Of a stretch of 23,195 nt of DNA, positions 1-7,257 are shown one piece after another (positions within the stretch are counted from its first letter, which is position 1; each line of letters opens with the position of its first letter). The DNA comes from Bacteroidota bacterium (lineage in GTDB: Bacteria > Bacteroidota > Bacteroidia > Flavobacteriales > Weeksellaceae): positions 1 to 23,195 of the forward strand of contig JAEZWE010000063.1 in the NCBI GenBank assembly GCA_023420435.1. The letters are read 5' to 3'. The notes beneath the pieces were generated by a model. It was not told the origin of the DNA and did not search any database. It saw nothing but the letters and a program-made list of their open reading frames with translations. A program made the position numbers and the translations under genes.

Positions 1-380
<380 letters not shown>

Positions 381-445
381 TAATGCAGGCACTCTAGTTC
401 AAGGTTTACTCTTTGTGAAAGTTTTTATCGCTTTAATATAATATT

Positions 446-553
<108 letters not shown>

Positions 554-559
554 TTTTTT

Positions 560-596
560 AAAAGTCTTACAGTTTACTGTAAGACTTTTTTGTTTT
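560..596 (+). terminator. rRNA operon intrinsic terminator
   Basis: A perfect 13-base inverted repeat (AAAGTCTTACAGT at 561-573, its complement at 576-588) is followed directly by a T-rich run (589-597). It sits a few bases after the 5S rRNA and ends the rRNA operon. Confidence 0.93.
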
Positions 597-670
597 TATC
601 TCTTTACATTTATTCTGAAAAAATCATGGATAAACAGAATTTATTTATTTGTGAAAGAAATTTTTTCTCT

Positions 671-699
671 AAAAAAATGACTCAGTTTGTAAAGCTGAG
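671..699 (-). terminator. candidate terminator of the carboxylase gene
   Basis: Read on the minus strand, CTCAGCTTT and AAACTGAG form a stem of about 8 pairs with one bulged C (plus-strand 681-699). Two bases later comes a run of seven T (plus-strand A run 671-677). It lies about 70 bases after the stop codon of the carboxylase gene. The tiny loop makes the innermost pairs doubtful. Confidence 0.5.
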
Positions 700-769
700 C
701 CCTATTTTTATAATTTATATGCTGCTGGGTTTTGTGTCAAACTTAAGTTTTTAAAAATAATTTTTATAT

Positions 770-2404
770 TTATACTTGTATCACTCCCAAATTAAATTTT
801 TCTTTTATTGGTGCATGATTTGCTGCTTCAATTCCCATGGAAATCCAAGTTCGGGTATCTATTGGATTGATAATTCCATCCGTCCATAATCTTGCCGCCG
901 CGTAGGTTGATTCAGTTTGTTTTTGATATTTTTTAGAAATGGTGTCTAAAATTTTCTGATGTTCTTGCTCAGAAATTTCTTTTCCTTGTTTCTTAAGCGT
1001 AGATTCTTGAATTTGTGCTAAAACTTTTGCTGCTTGGGCTCCTCCCATTACGGCTAATTCTGCCCAAGGCCACGAAACTATTAACCTTGGATCATAAGCT
1101 TTTCCGCACATCGCATAATTTCCTGCACCGTAAGAATTACCTGTAATAATTGTGAATTTCGGAACAACAGAATTCGAAACTGCATTGACCATTTTTGCGC
1201 CGTCTTTTATAATTCCGCCGTGTTCTGATTTGGAACCCACCATAAAACCTGTAACATCTTGTAAGAAAACCAAAGGAATTTTTCGTTGATTACAGTTAGC
1301 AATAAAACGAGTTGCTTTATCAGCAGAATCCGAATAAATCACGCCACCAAACTGCATTTCACCTTTTCCGCTTTTTACTAATTTTCTTTGATTAGCTACG
1401 ATTCCGACACTCCAACCATCAATTCTTGCGGTTGCACAAATGATGGATTTACCGTAATCTGGTTTATATTCTTCAAACTCAGAATTATCAACTAAACATT
1501 TAATGATTTCAAAAGTATCATATTGTTCTGCCCTAGAAACCGGCATAATTCCGAAAATATTTTCAATTTTTTCTTTAGGTGATGTACTTTCAATACGGTT
1601 AAATCCTGCTTTTTCATAATCTCCGACTGATTTCATAATATTCTTAATCCGATCTAAAGCGTCTTTATCATTTTTTGCTTTATAATCGGTAACTCCGGAA
1701 ATTTCACAATGCGTAGTAGCTCCACCCAAGGTTTCATTATCAATACTTTCTCCAATAGCTGCTTTTACCAAATAACTACCAGCTAAAAAAATAGAACCTG
1801 TTTTATCAACAATCATGGCTTCATCACTCATAATAGGTAGATAGGCTCCGCCTGCCACACAACTTCCCATTACTGCAGAAATTTGGATAATTCCAGAAGC
1901 ACTCATTTTTGCATTATTTCGAAAAATTCTTCCGAACATTTCTTTATCAGGGAAAATTTCGTCTTGCATAGGAAGATAAACTCCCGCAGAATCTACTAAA
2001 TAAATAATTGGAAGTCGGTTTTCCATGGCAATTTCTTGCGCGCGAAGATTTTTCTTTCCTGTTATAGGAAACCAAGCTCCGGCTTTTACAGAAGCGTCAT
2101 TAGCCACCACCAAACATTGTTTACCTGAAACATAACCCATCATAACAACAACACCTCCGCTAGGACAACCACCGTGTTCTTCATACATTTCATATCCGGC
2201 AAAAGCGCCAATTTCAATAGATTTTGAATCTTTATCCAAAAGATAATCAATTCTTTCGCGGGCAGTCATTTTTCCTTCATCGCGAAGTTTTTGTAAACGC
2301 TTTTCGCCACCTCCTTTTTTTATTTCTGAAAACAAACGATTAATTTCTGCTAGCTTCAGTTTATTTTGATCTTCTCTTTTGTTAAATTCTAAATCCATTA
2401 TCAT
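770..2404 (-). CDS. acyl-CoA carboxylase beta subunit, probably methylcrotonyl-CoA carboxylase
   Basis: A 544-residue carboxyltransferase subunit. It moves the carboxyl group from carboxybiotin to an acyl-CoA; in the methylcrotonyl-CoA enzyme this is a step of leucine breakdown. The N-terminal half has the motif GSCVAGGAYLPIMSDEA (180-196) followed by LGGATTHCEISGVTDY (226-241). The C-terminal half has FLQDVTGFMVG (380-390), GNSYGAGNYAMCGKAYDPR (422-440) and WPWAELAVMGG (445-455). The two glycine-rich loops form the CoA oxyanion holes. These sequences and the length fit MccB better than propionyl-CoA carboxylase PccB (about 510), but substrate is an inference. No biotin carboxylase or biotin carrier subunit is next to it. 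The start may be Met1 or Met3 (ATG at 2398). It is divergent from the gene at 2701. Confidence 0.93.
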   Translation of the reverse strand: MIMDLEFNKREDQNKLKLAEINRLFSEIKKGGGEKRLQKLRDEGKMTARERIDYLLDKDSKSIEIGAFAGYEMYEEHGGCPSGGVVVMMGYVSGKQCLVVANDASVKAGAWFPITGKKNLRAQEIAMENRLPIIYLVDSAGVYLPMQDEIFPDKEMFGRIFRNNAKMSASGIIQISAVMGSCVAGGAYLPIMSDEAMIVDKTGSIFLAGSYLVKAAIGESIDNETLGGATTHCEISGVTDYKAKNDKDALDRIKNIMKSVGDYEKAGFNRIESTSPKEKIENIFGIMPVSRAEQYDTFEIIKCLVDNSEFEEYKPDYGKSIICATARIDGWSVGIVANQRKLVKSGKGEMQFGGVIYSDSADKATRFIANCNQRKIPLVFLQDVTGFMVGSKSEHGGIIKDGAKMVNAVSNSVVPKFTIITGNSYGAGNYAMCGKAYDPRLIVSWPWAELAVMGGAQAAKVLAQIQESTLKKQGKEISEQEHQKILDTISKKYQKQTESTYAAARLWTDGIINPIDTRTWISMGIEAANHAPIKEKFNLGVIQV

Positions 2405-2616
2405 AATTTGACTCTAAAGATAATGCTTTTTATGATATTCTTTAGTTTAGGTCTTAGTTTTAGTATCTTATTAAAATACAGTCTAATGATTATGATTTAT
2501 TTAACATAATATTTTTCTTTTTTTGCAATAATTCACTTAATTTTACGTTACTAATTTGTTGAAAGCCTAATGGCGGAAAACAATTTTCCTAGTTTATTTT
2601 TTTAATAGTTTATTAT

Positions 2617-2656
2617 TTGAAAGCCCTGAAGGTTGTATAACTTTCAGGGTTTTCAA
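2617..2656. repeat. 18-bp inverted repeat (hairpin) between divergent genes
   Basis: Arms at 2617-2634 and 2639-2656 pair over 18 positions with only two G-T pairs, around a GTAT loop. The core is CCCTGAAGGTT/AACTTTCAGGG. It lies between two divergently transcribed genes, just upstream of the promoter for the gene at 2701, where a terminator would not be expected. It could be a dispersed palindromic element, or a stop for readthrough from either side. Confidence 0.8.
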
Positions 2657-2678
2657 TTTTTAGTTATGTTTTATGTAG

Positions 2679-2686
2679 TAGCTTTG
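2679..2686 (+). promoter_or_regulatory. candidate -7 element of the permease operon
   Basis: TAGCTTTG matches the Bacteroidota -7 consensus TAnnTTTG and ends 14 bases before the ATG of the DMT permease gene. No clear TTG is found at the -33 position, where the long hairpin's T-rich flank lies. Confidence 0.55.
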
Positions 2687-2700
2687 CGTTTTTAAATTTT

Positions 2701-3591
2701 ATGAAAAAAACAGCGTTATTCCGTTTGCATTTTATAGTTTTCTTATGGGGTTTTACGGCTATTTTAGGAAAACTCATTACTTCTAATGCCAATGTTTTGG
2801 TTTTTTACAGAATGCTTTTTGCCGCTTTCATTTTATATATTTTTATAGCTTTTTTTCAAAAGAAAAGTTTGAAAATTTCAAAAAAACTGGCTTTGCAATT
2901 GGTGGGAATTGGAGGTGTAATGGCATTTCACTGGCTTTGTTTCTTTCAATCCATCAAAGTTTCCAATGTCTCCATAGCTTTAAGTTGTCTTTCTTTATCA
3001 ACACTTTTTGCAGCATTTTTAGAACCTATCATTTTTAAAAGAAAAATAGATTTTACTGAAGTTATTATCGGATTAGTAATTGTTTTTTGTATTACTGTAA
3101 TTTTTAAAACTGAATTTAATTATAAAGAAGGCATTCTTTATGGTGTTTTAACGGCTTTTTTTGGTACTCTTTTTTCAGTTTTTAATGGTAAATTATATGG
3201 TAAAACAACGTCCAGTAATATTATTTTTTATGAAATTTTTGGAGGTTGGTTTTTAATCAGCTTGTTTTATTTGTTAACAGGACAAATATTACAAATGGGT
3301 GAAATAAATTTCCGTGATTTTACGTTAATAATTTTACTGGCAAGTATTTTTACCGCATATCCGATGTTGGAATCCGTAAGCTTAATGAAGTATATATCAC
3401 CGTTTACTTTAATACTAACGGTAAATTTGGAACCGGTGTACGGAATTATCCTTGCTTTTTTTATCTTTGGAGAATCGGAACAGATGAGTCCCGTTTTTTA
3501 CATCGCTTCTTTTGTAATGATTTTAGCAATTGTGATAAATGGAATTTTAAAATCTAAAAAAGCAAAAAAAATAATAAAAACCTTGAATTAG
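2701..3591 (+). CDS. DMT superfamily (EamA) permease
   Basis: A 296-residue very hydrophobic protein with about ten predicted membrane segments and a Lys-rich end (KSKKAKKIIKTLN). It has the two-fold EamA layout: the first half starts at residue 5 (LFRLHFIVFLWGFTAILGKL), and the second half runs from about residue 145 to 285. The segment ILTVNLEPVYGIILAFFIFGE near residue 240-260 matches the conserved end of EamA domains. The family exports amino acids, nucleotides or other metabolites across the inner membrane; the substrate cannot be read from sequence. It is the first gene of a tight unit: its stop is one base before the next ATG. Confidence 0.9.
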   Translation: MKKTALFRLHFIVFLWGFTAILGKLITSNANVLVFYRMLFAAFILYIFIAFFQKKSLKISKKLALQLVGIGGVMAFHWLCFFQSIKVSNVSIALSCLSLSTLFAAFLEPIIFKRKIDFTEVIIGLVIVFCITVIFKTEFNYKEGILYGVLTAFFGTLFSVFNGKLYGKTTSSNIIFYEIFGGWFLISLFYLLTGQILQMGEINFRDFTLIILLASIFTAYPMLESVSLMKYISPFTLILTVNLEPVYGIILAFFIFGESEQMSPVFYIASFVMILAIVINGILKSKKAKKIIKTLN

Positions 3592-3592
3592 G

Positions 3593-4675
3593 ATGAAAAA
3601 ACTTTTTTTTCTCTCGATACTTTTCGGAACTTTTATGCAGGCACAAATTGTAAGGAAATATTCCAACGAGTTTTTGAATATCGGAGCTGGAGCTAGAGGT
3701 TTAGGAATGGGCGGTGCAGTGGTTTCCAACCAAAAAGACGTCTATTCTCCCATGTGGAATCCTGCAGGTTTATTAGGTGTTGAAAGAGATTGGCAAGGTG
3801 CAGCAATGCACGCAGAATATTTTGAAAGTATTGCCAAATACGATTATATCGCATATGCAAAACCTTTGGATGATCAAGGTGGTGTTTTAGGGATTTCTGT
3901 CATTAGATTAGGAATTGATAATATCTTGAACACTACACAAATGATCGATGATCAGGGAAATATTGATTATGATAAAATCACGAAATTTTCTCAGTCAGAT
4001 TATGCTGCTATTGTTTCTTATGCTTTTAATCCCGGAGGAAATCACCGTTTAGATGCCGGTGTTAATGCTAAATTAGTTTACAGAAATGTAGGGAAATTTG
4101 CCAATGCTTTTGGATTTGGATTTGATGTTGGTGCAATTTATCATGCAGATAATGGCTGGAATTATGGTGGGATGATTCGTGATATTACCACCACTGTAAA
4201 TTTTTGGAATATAGATCAAAAAGAACTATCAACAGTCGTTAATGGTGAAGAGTTTAACCCTGCACCCAAAGATAAAATGGAACTCACAATGCCCAAACTA
4301 AATGCAGGTTTAAGTAAAAATTTTGAAATTAATAATTACTTGTCTATTTTACCCGAAGCCGGGATTAATGTTGATTTTGCTAAAACAGCGGCTTTGGTTT
4401 CTACCGATTTTGCCAGTATCTCACCTTATGCAGGTGCAGAACTTAATTATAATAATTTAGTTTTTGTTCGTGCCGGTGTTAACCGTTTTCAAACGATTTC
4501 CGATATCGAAAATCTGAAAAGAAAAGTTTCTTTCCAACCCAGTGCTGGTGTCGGAATTAAATATAGAGGTTTAACCTTGGATTATGCAATTACCAATTCA
4601 GGATTGAATTCTTCCAACTATTTTTCCAATTATTTCTCTCTGAAATTTGATATGGGAGATTTTAGAAACGATTAG
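3593..4675 (+). CDS. PorV/PorQ-family outer-membrane beta-barrel protein
   Basis: A 360-residue protein with a signal peptide (1-18, cut after MQAQ). The start of the mature protein, FLNIGAGARGLGMGGAVVSN (27-46), followed by MWNPAGLLGV, is the hallmark of the PorV/PorQ family (a FadL-like barrel). In T9SS, PorV carries substrates from the translocon to the attachment complex and PorQ works with PorZ. This protein resembles neither closely enough to name, so it is probably a third paralogue. Alternating aromatic/hydrophobic strands continue to the C-terminus (YFSNYFSLKFDMGDF). It is one base after the permease gene and two bases before the next gene, so the three are almost certainly co-transcribed. 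Confidence 0.85.
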   Translation: MKKLFFLSILFGTFMQAQIVRKYSNEFLNIGAGARGLGMGGAVVSNQKDVYSPMWNPAGLLGVERDWQGAAMHAEYFESIAKYDYIAYAKPLDDQGGVLGISVIRLGIDNILNTTQMIDDQGNIDYDKITKFSQSDYAAIVSYAFNPGGNHRLDAGVNAKLVYRNVGKFANAFGFGFDVGAIYHADNGWNYGGMIRDITTTVNFWNIDQKELSTVVNGEEFNPAPKDKMELTMPKLNAGLSKNFEINNYLSILPEAGINVDFAKTAALVSTDFASISPYAGAELNYNNLVFVRAGVNRFQTISDIENLKRKVSFQPSAGVGIKYRGLTLDYAITNSGLNSSNYFSNYFSLKFDMGDFRND

Positions 4676-4677
4676 CA

Positions 4678-5387
4678 ATGAAAAAGCTACTTTTTTTACT
4701 TTTCTGTTTACCCTTTTTTGGGTTTTCTCAAAATATTTCTGATTATGGAACCATCATTGTTCCTGAAAAGTTTCAAGATTTTGATCGTAACAATCAGTAC
4801 AATTTAAATAAAGATCTTTCTGAACAATTAAAAGCAAAAAATATCAAGTTTTTTCTTCAGATAATCAAGTGTCATCTTTAAATCCTTGCGATTTATTGTA
4901 CGCTGAAGTAAAAGATAAAGGAAACATGTTCAGAACCAAAATTGAACTGGAATTTAAAACCTGCAACGGAAAAATAATTGCCAATATTCCTGCCAGTTCA
5001 AACAGTAAAGATTATGGAATTGGTTTCAGTGAATCTTTGCAAAATGCCACAAAAACAATTTCCAACTCAAACCCTAAGGAAGTTATTAAGGAAACCACTG
5101 CAGAAAATCTTGAAAACCCCCAAAATAATGGTGAAGTAAAAAATCAGATTTATAAGAACAATTCTCAAAATTTTGAAAAAATTATCATTTCTGAAAACAG
5201 ATTTTTATTGAAAAATATCAATTCAAATGCAGTAGAATATACTTTTAACAGGAGTTTTAAAAAAGATATTTACAGAGTGGAATTTAATGATATTAAAACT
5301 TTCGGCTATTTTGAAGGCGATAAAATTTTTGTAGAAATTCCTAATCAGGACGAAAGTTATCAGCTTCAGGAATTTGCTTTACAGTAA
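4678..5387 (+). pseudogene. secreted protein of unknown function, split by a -1 frameshift
   Basis: Two reading frames make one protein. Frame one (4678-4881) gives a signal peptide (MKKLLFLLFCLPFFGFSQ) and the start of the mature protein, then stops. Frame two (usually read from GTG 4869 to 5387) continues it. The join is at a run of six T (4849-4854) after AAAAATATCAAG: one extra T gives KFFSSDNQVSSLNPCDLLYA and an unbroken protein of about 236 residues. The cause may be a real deletion, a homopolymer sequencing error, or slippage on the T run in transcription or translation (the TTT TTT codons allow a -1 slip). I do not recognise the family. It has a middle part like EVKDKGNMFRTKIELEFKTC and ends in a possible beta-rich domain. 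Its position behind the PorV/PorQ-family gene suggests an envelope role. Confidence 0.75.
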
Positions 5388-5395
5388 GTTTTTTT

Positions 5396-7192
5396 TTAAT
5401 TTTCTGAATTAAAATATTCCCAAACTATTTTACCTTTTGCTTTTCCCAGAATTTCTTCCAAAGTTTCCTGGGATGATTCTTTCACTCGTTTTACCGATTT
5501 TAATTTTTGGAGAAGCATTTCAATGGTTTTTCCTCCAACTCCGGGAATTTCTTCCAATTCAGATTTTATCGTTGAATTTTTTCTTCTGGTTCGGTGATGT
5601 TTTACGCCGAATCGATGCGATTCGTCACGAACACGCTGCAAAATTTTCAAAGTTTCCGATTTTTTATCTAGATAAAGCGGAATAGAGTCTTCAGGAAAAT
5701 AAATTTCTTCCAAACGTTTTGCAATTCCGATAATTGTAATTTTTCCGTATAAACCGAGTAATTTTAAACTTTTCACGGCTGAAGAAAGCTGTCCTTTTCC
5801 ACCATCAATTAAAATAAGTTGCGGAAGATTTTCACCTTCATCCAAAATCCTTTTGTAACGGCGGTAAATCACTTCTTCCATCGTCGCAAAATCGTTTGGA
5901 CCTTCCACTGTTTTTGGGTGAAAAATCCGGTAATCTTGTTTACTTGGCTTTCCGTCTTTAAAAACAACACACGCCGAAACCGGATTTGTCCCTTGAATAT
6001 TGGAGTTGTCGAAACCTTCAATATGTCGCGGTTCAACAGGCATTCTCAATAATTTTTGCATTTCCGCCATAATTCGTTTCGTATGTCTTTCCGGATCTAC
6101 GATTTGCACTTGTTTTAATTTTTCAATGCGGTATTCTTTTGCATTTTTTTCGGAAAGTTCTACGATTCGTTTTTTGTCGCCCATTTTGGGAACGAGCAGT
6201 TTTACGTTCGGAAATTCCGTATTCAAATGGAAGGGAAGTAAAATTTCTTTGGATTCGGAAGAAAATTTTTGTCGGATTTCAATAATCGCTTCTTCCAAGA
6301 TTTCTTCATCCGATTCTTCCAATACTTTTTTTATTTCAGTGGTGTAAGATTGGATTATATTTCCATTTCTAATTTTAAAAAAGTTAACATAAGCTGCTGT
6401 TTCATCACTTGTTATTCCAAAAACATCCACGTCATCAATGTTAGGATTTACCACCGTATGTTTGGCTTGGTAATTTTCCAAAAGGTCGATTTGTTCTTTC
6501 ACCATTTGGGCTTTCTCAAATTCCAAATTTTCGGCAAAAGTTTGCATTTCATCGATTAGAAAATTTCTTGCCAAACGGAAATCTCCTTTGATAATTCCAC
6601 GAACCGCATCGATTTTTTTGTCGTAACTTTCCTTAGATTCCAAACCTTCACAAGGGCCTTTGCAGTTTTTGATGTGATATTCCAAACATACTTTATATTT
6701 TCCTTCCGCAATTTTTTCCGGGGCTAAATTCAAATTACAGGTGCGGATTTTGTACAAATTTTTAATTATTTCTAACAAAACCTTTGCTGGTCGAACTTTA
6801 GCATAAGGTCCGTAATATTCACTTCCATCTTTGATGACATTTCTTGTGAGAAAAATTCTCGGAAAATCTTCATTTTTAATGCAGAGATAAGGAAAAGTTT
6901 TATCGTCCTTCATCATCACATTATAAAACGGTTGATGTTCTTTTATTAAATTATTTTCTAATAAAAGCGCATCGTATTCACTTGGTACAACCGTTGTTTC
7001 CAGGTAATCGATTTTTCGAACCATAATTTTCGTTCGGTAACCGGAAAGATTTTTATTGAAATAAGAGAGAACCCTTTTTTTTAAATTTTTGGCTTTTCCA
7101 ACATATAAAAGTTGCCGATTTTTATCGTAGTAACGATAAACTCCGGGTTCGGAAGGAAGCGTTTTCAGTTGAAGTTCGAGGTTGGAATTCAC
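5396..7192 (-). CDS. uvrC: UvrABC excinuclease subunit C
   Basis: A 598-residue protein of normal length. UvrC makes both incisions around a DNA lesion in nucleotide excision repair, with UvrA and UvrB. The GIY-YIG nuclease is at 12-90 (GVY at 17-19, YVGKAKNLKKR at 30-40, E79 as metal ligand). Cysteines at 169, 177 and 181 (CLEYHIKNCKGPC) are the family's Fe-S or Zn cluster region. The UVR motif (UvrB binding) is near 206-241. The RNase H-like nuclease has FDNSN at 394-398, IDGGKGQLSSA at 462-472 and RDESHRFGVKHH at 522-533. A helix-hairpin-helix region starts at 547 (EEIPGVGGKT). The start is GTG: an in-frame stop lies just upstream, with no ATG between. It converges on the 4678 gene with an 8-base gap and no clear terminator. 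Confidence 0.97.
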   Translation of the reverse strand: MNSNLELQLKTLPSEPGVYRYYDKNRQLLYVGKAKNLKKRVLSYFNKNLSGYRTKIMVRKIDYLETTVVPSEYDALLLENNLIKEHQPFYNVMMKDDKTFPYLCIKNEDFPRIFLTRNVIKDGSEYYGPYAKVRPAKVLLEIIKNLYKIRTCNLNLAPEKIAEGKYKVCLEYHIKNCKGPCEGLESKESYDKKIDAVRGIIKGDFRLARNFLIDEMQTFAENLEFEKAQMVKEQIDLLENYQAKHTVVNPNIDDVDVFGITSDETAAYVNFFKIRNGNIIQSYTTEIKKVLEESDEEILEEAIIEIRQKFSSESKEILLPFHLNTEFPNVKLLVPKMGDKKRIVELSEKNAKEYRIEKLKQVQIVDPERHTKRIMAEMQKLLRMPVEPRHIEGFDNSNIQGTNPVSACVVFKDGKPSKQDYRIFHPKTVEGPNDFATMEEVIYRRYKRILDEGENLPQLILIDGGKGQLSSAVKSLKLLGLYGKITIIGIAKRLEEIYFPEDSIPLYLDKKSETLKILQRVRDESHRFGVKHHRTRRKNSTIKSELEEIPGVGGKTIEMLLQKLKSVKRVKESSQETLEEILGKAKGKIVWEYFNSEN

Positions 7193-7197
7193 GAAAA

Positions 7198-7205
7198 CAA
7201 AATTA
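7198..7205 (-). promoter_or_regulatory. candidate -7 element of uvrC
   Basis: TAATTTTG on the minus strand fits TAnnTTTG. It ends five bases before the GTG start, so a transcript from it would be leaderless or nearly so. A clear -33 TTG at the right distance was not found. Confidence 0.4.
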
Positions 7206-7210
7206 GGAAA

Positions 7211-7242
7211 TTGAAATTAACTGATTTTTTTTTTTACATTTG
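7211..7242 (+). promoter_or_regulatory. promoter of the T9SS cargo gene with a poly-T spacer
   Basis: TTG at 7211-7213 and TACATTTG at 7235-7242 match the Bacteroidota -33 and -7 elements, with a spacer of 21 bases. Eleven consecutive T (7225-7235) fill the spacer's right part and run into the -7 element. The ATG follows 15 bases after the -7 element. Confidence 0.7.
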
Positions 7243-7257
7243 AGAAAAATATAGGGT

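Noticed and set aside
739..750. Perfect palindrome AAACTTAAGTTT
   Set aside because: It is short and AT-rich, has no loop and no T run; the hairpin at 671-699 is a better terminator for the carboxylase gene.
3547..3729. 60-codon open frame on the minus strand across the permease/PorV-like junction
   Set aside because: It overlaps two well-supported genes on the other strand and has no recognisable features.
5437..6559. Several open frames of 77-115 codons on the plus strand inside uvrC
   Set aside because: They lie opposite a clear uvrC coding frame and are Phe/Ile/Ser-rich, as expected for the antisense of AT-rich genes.
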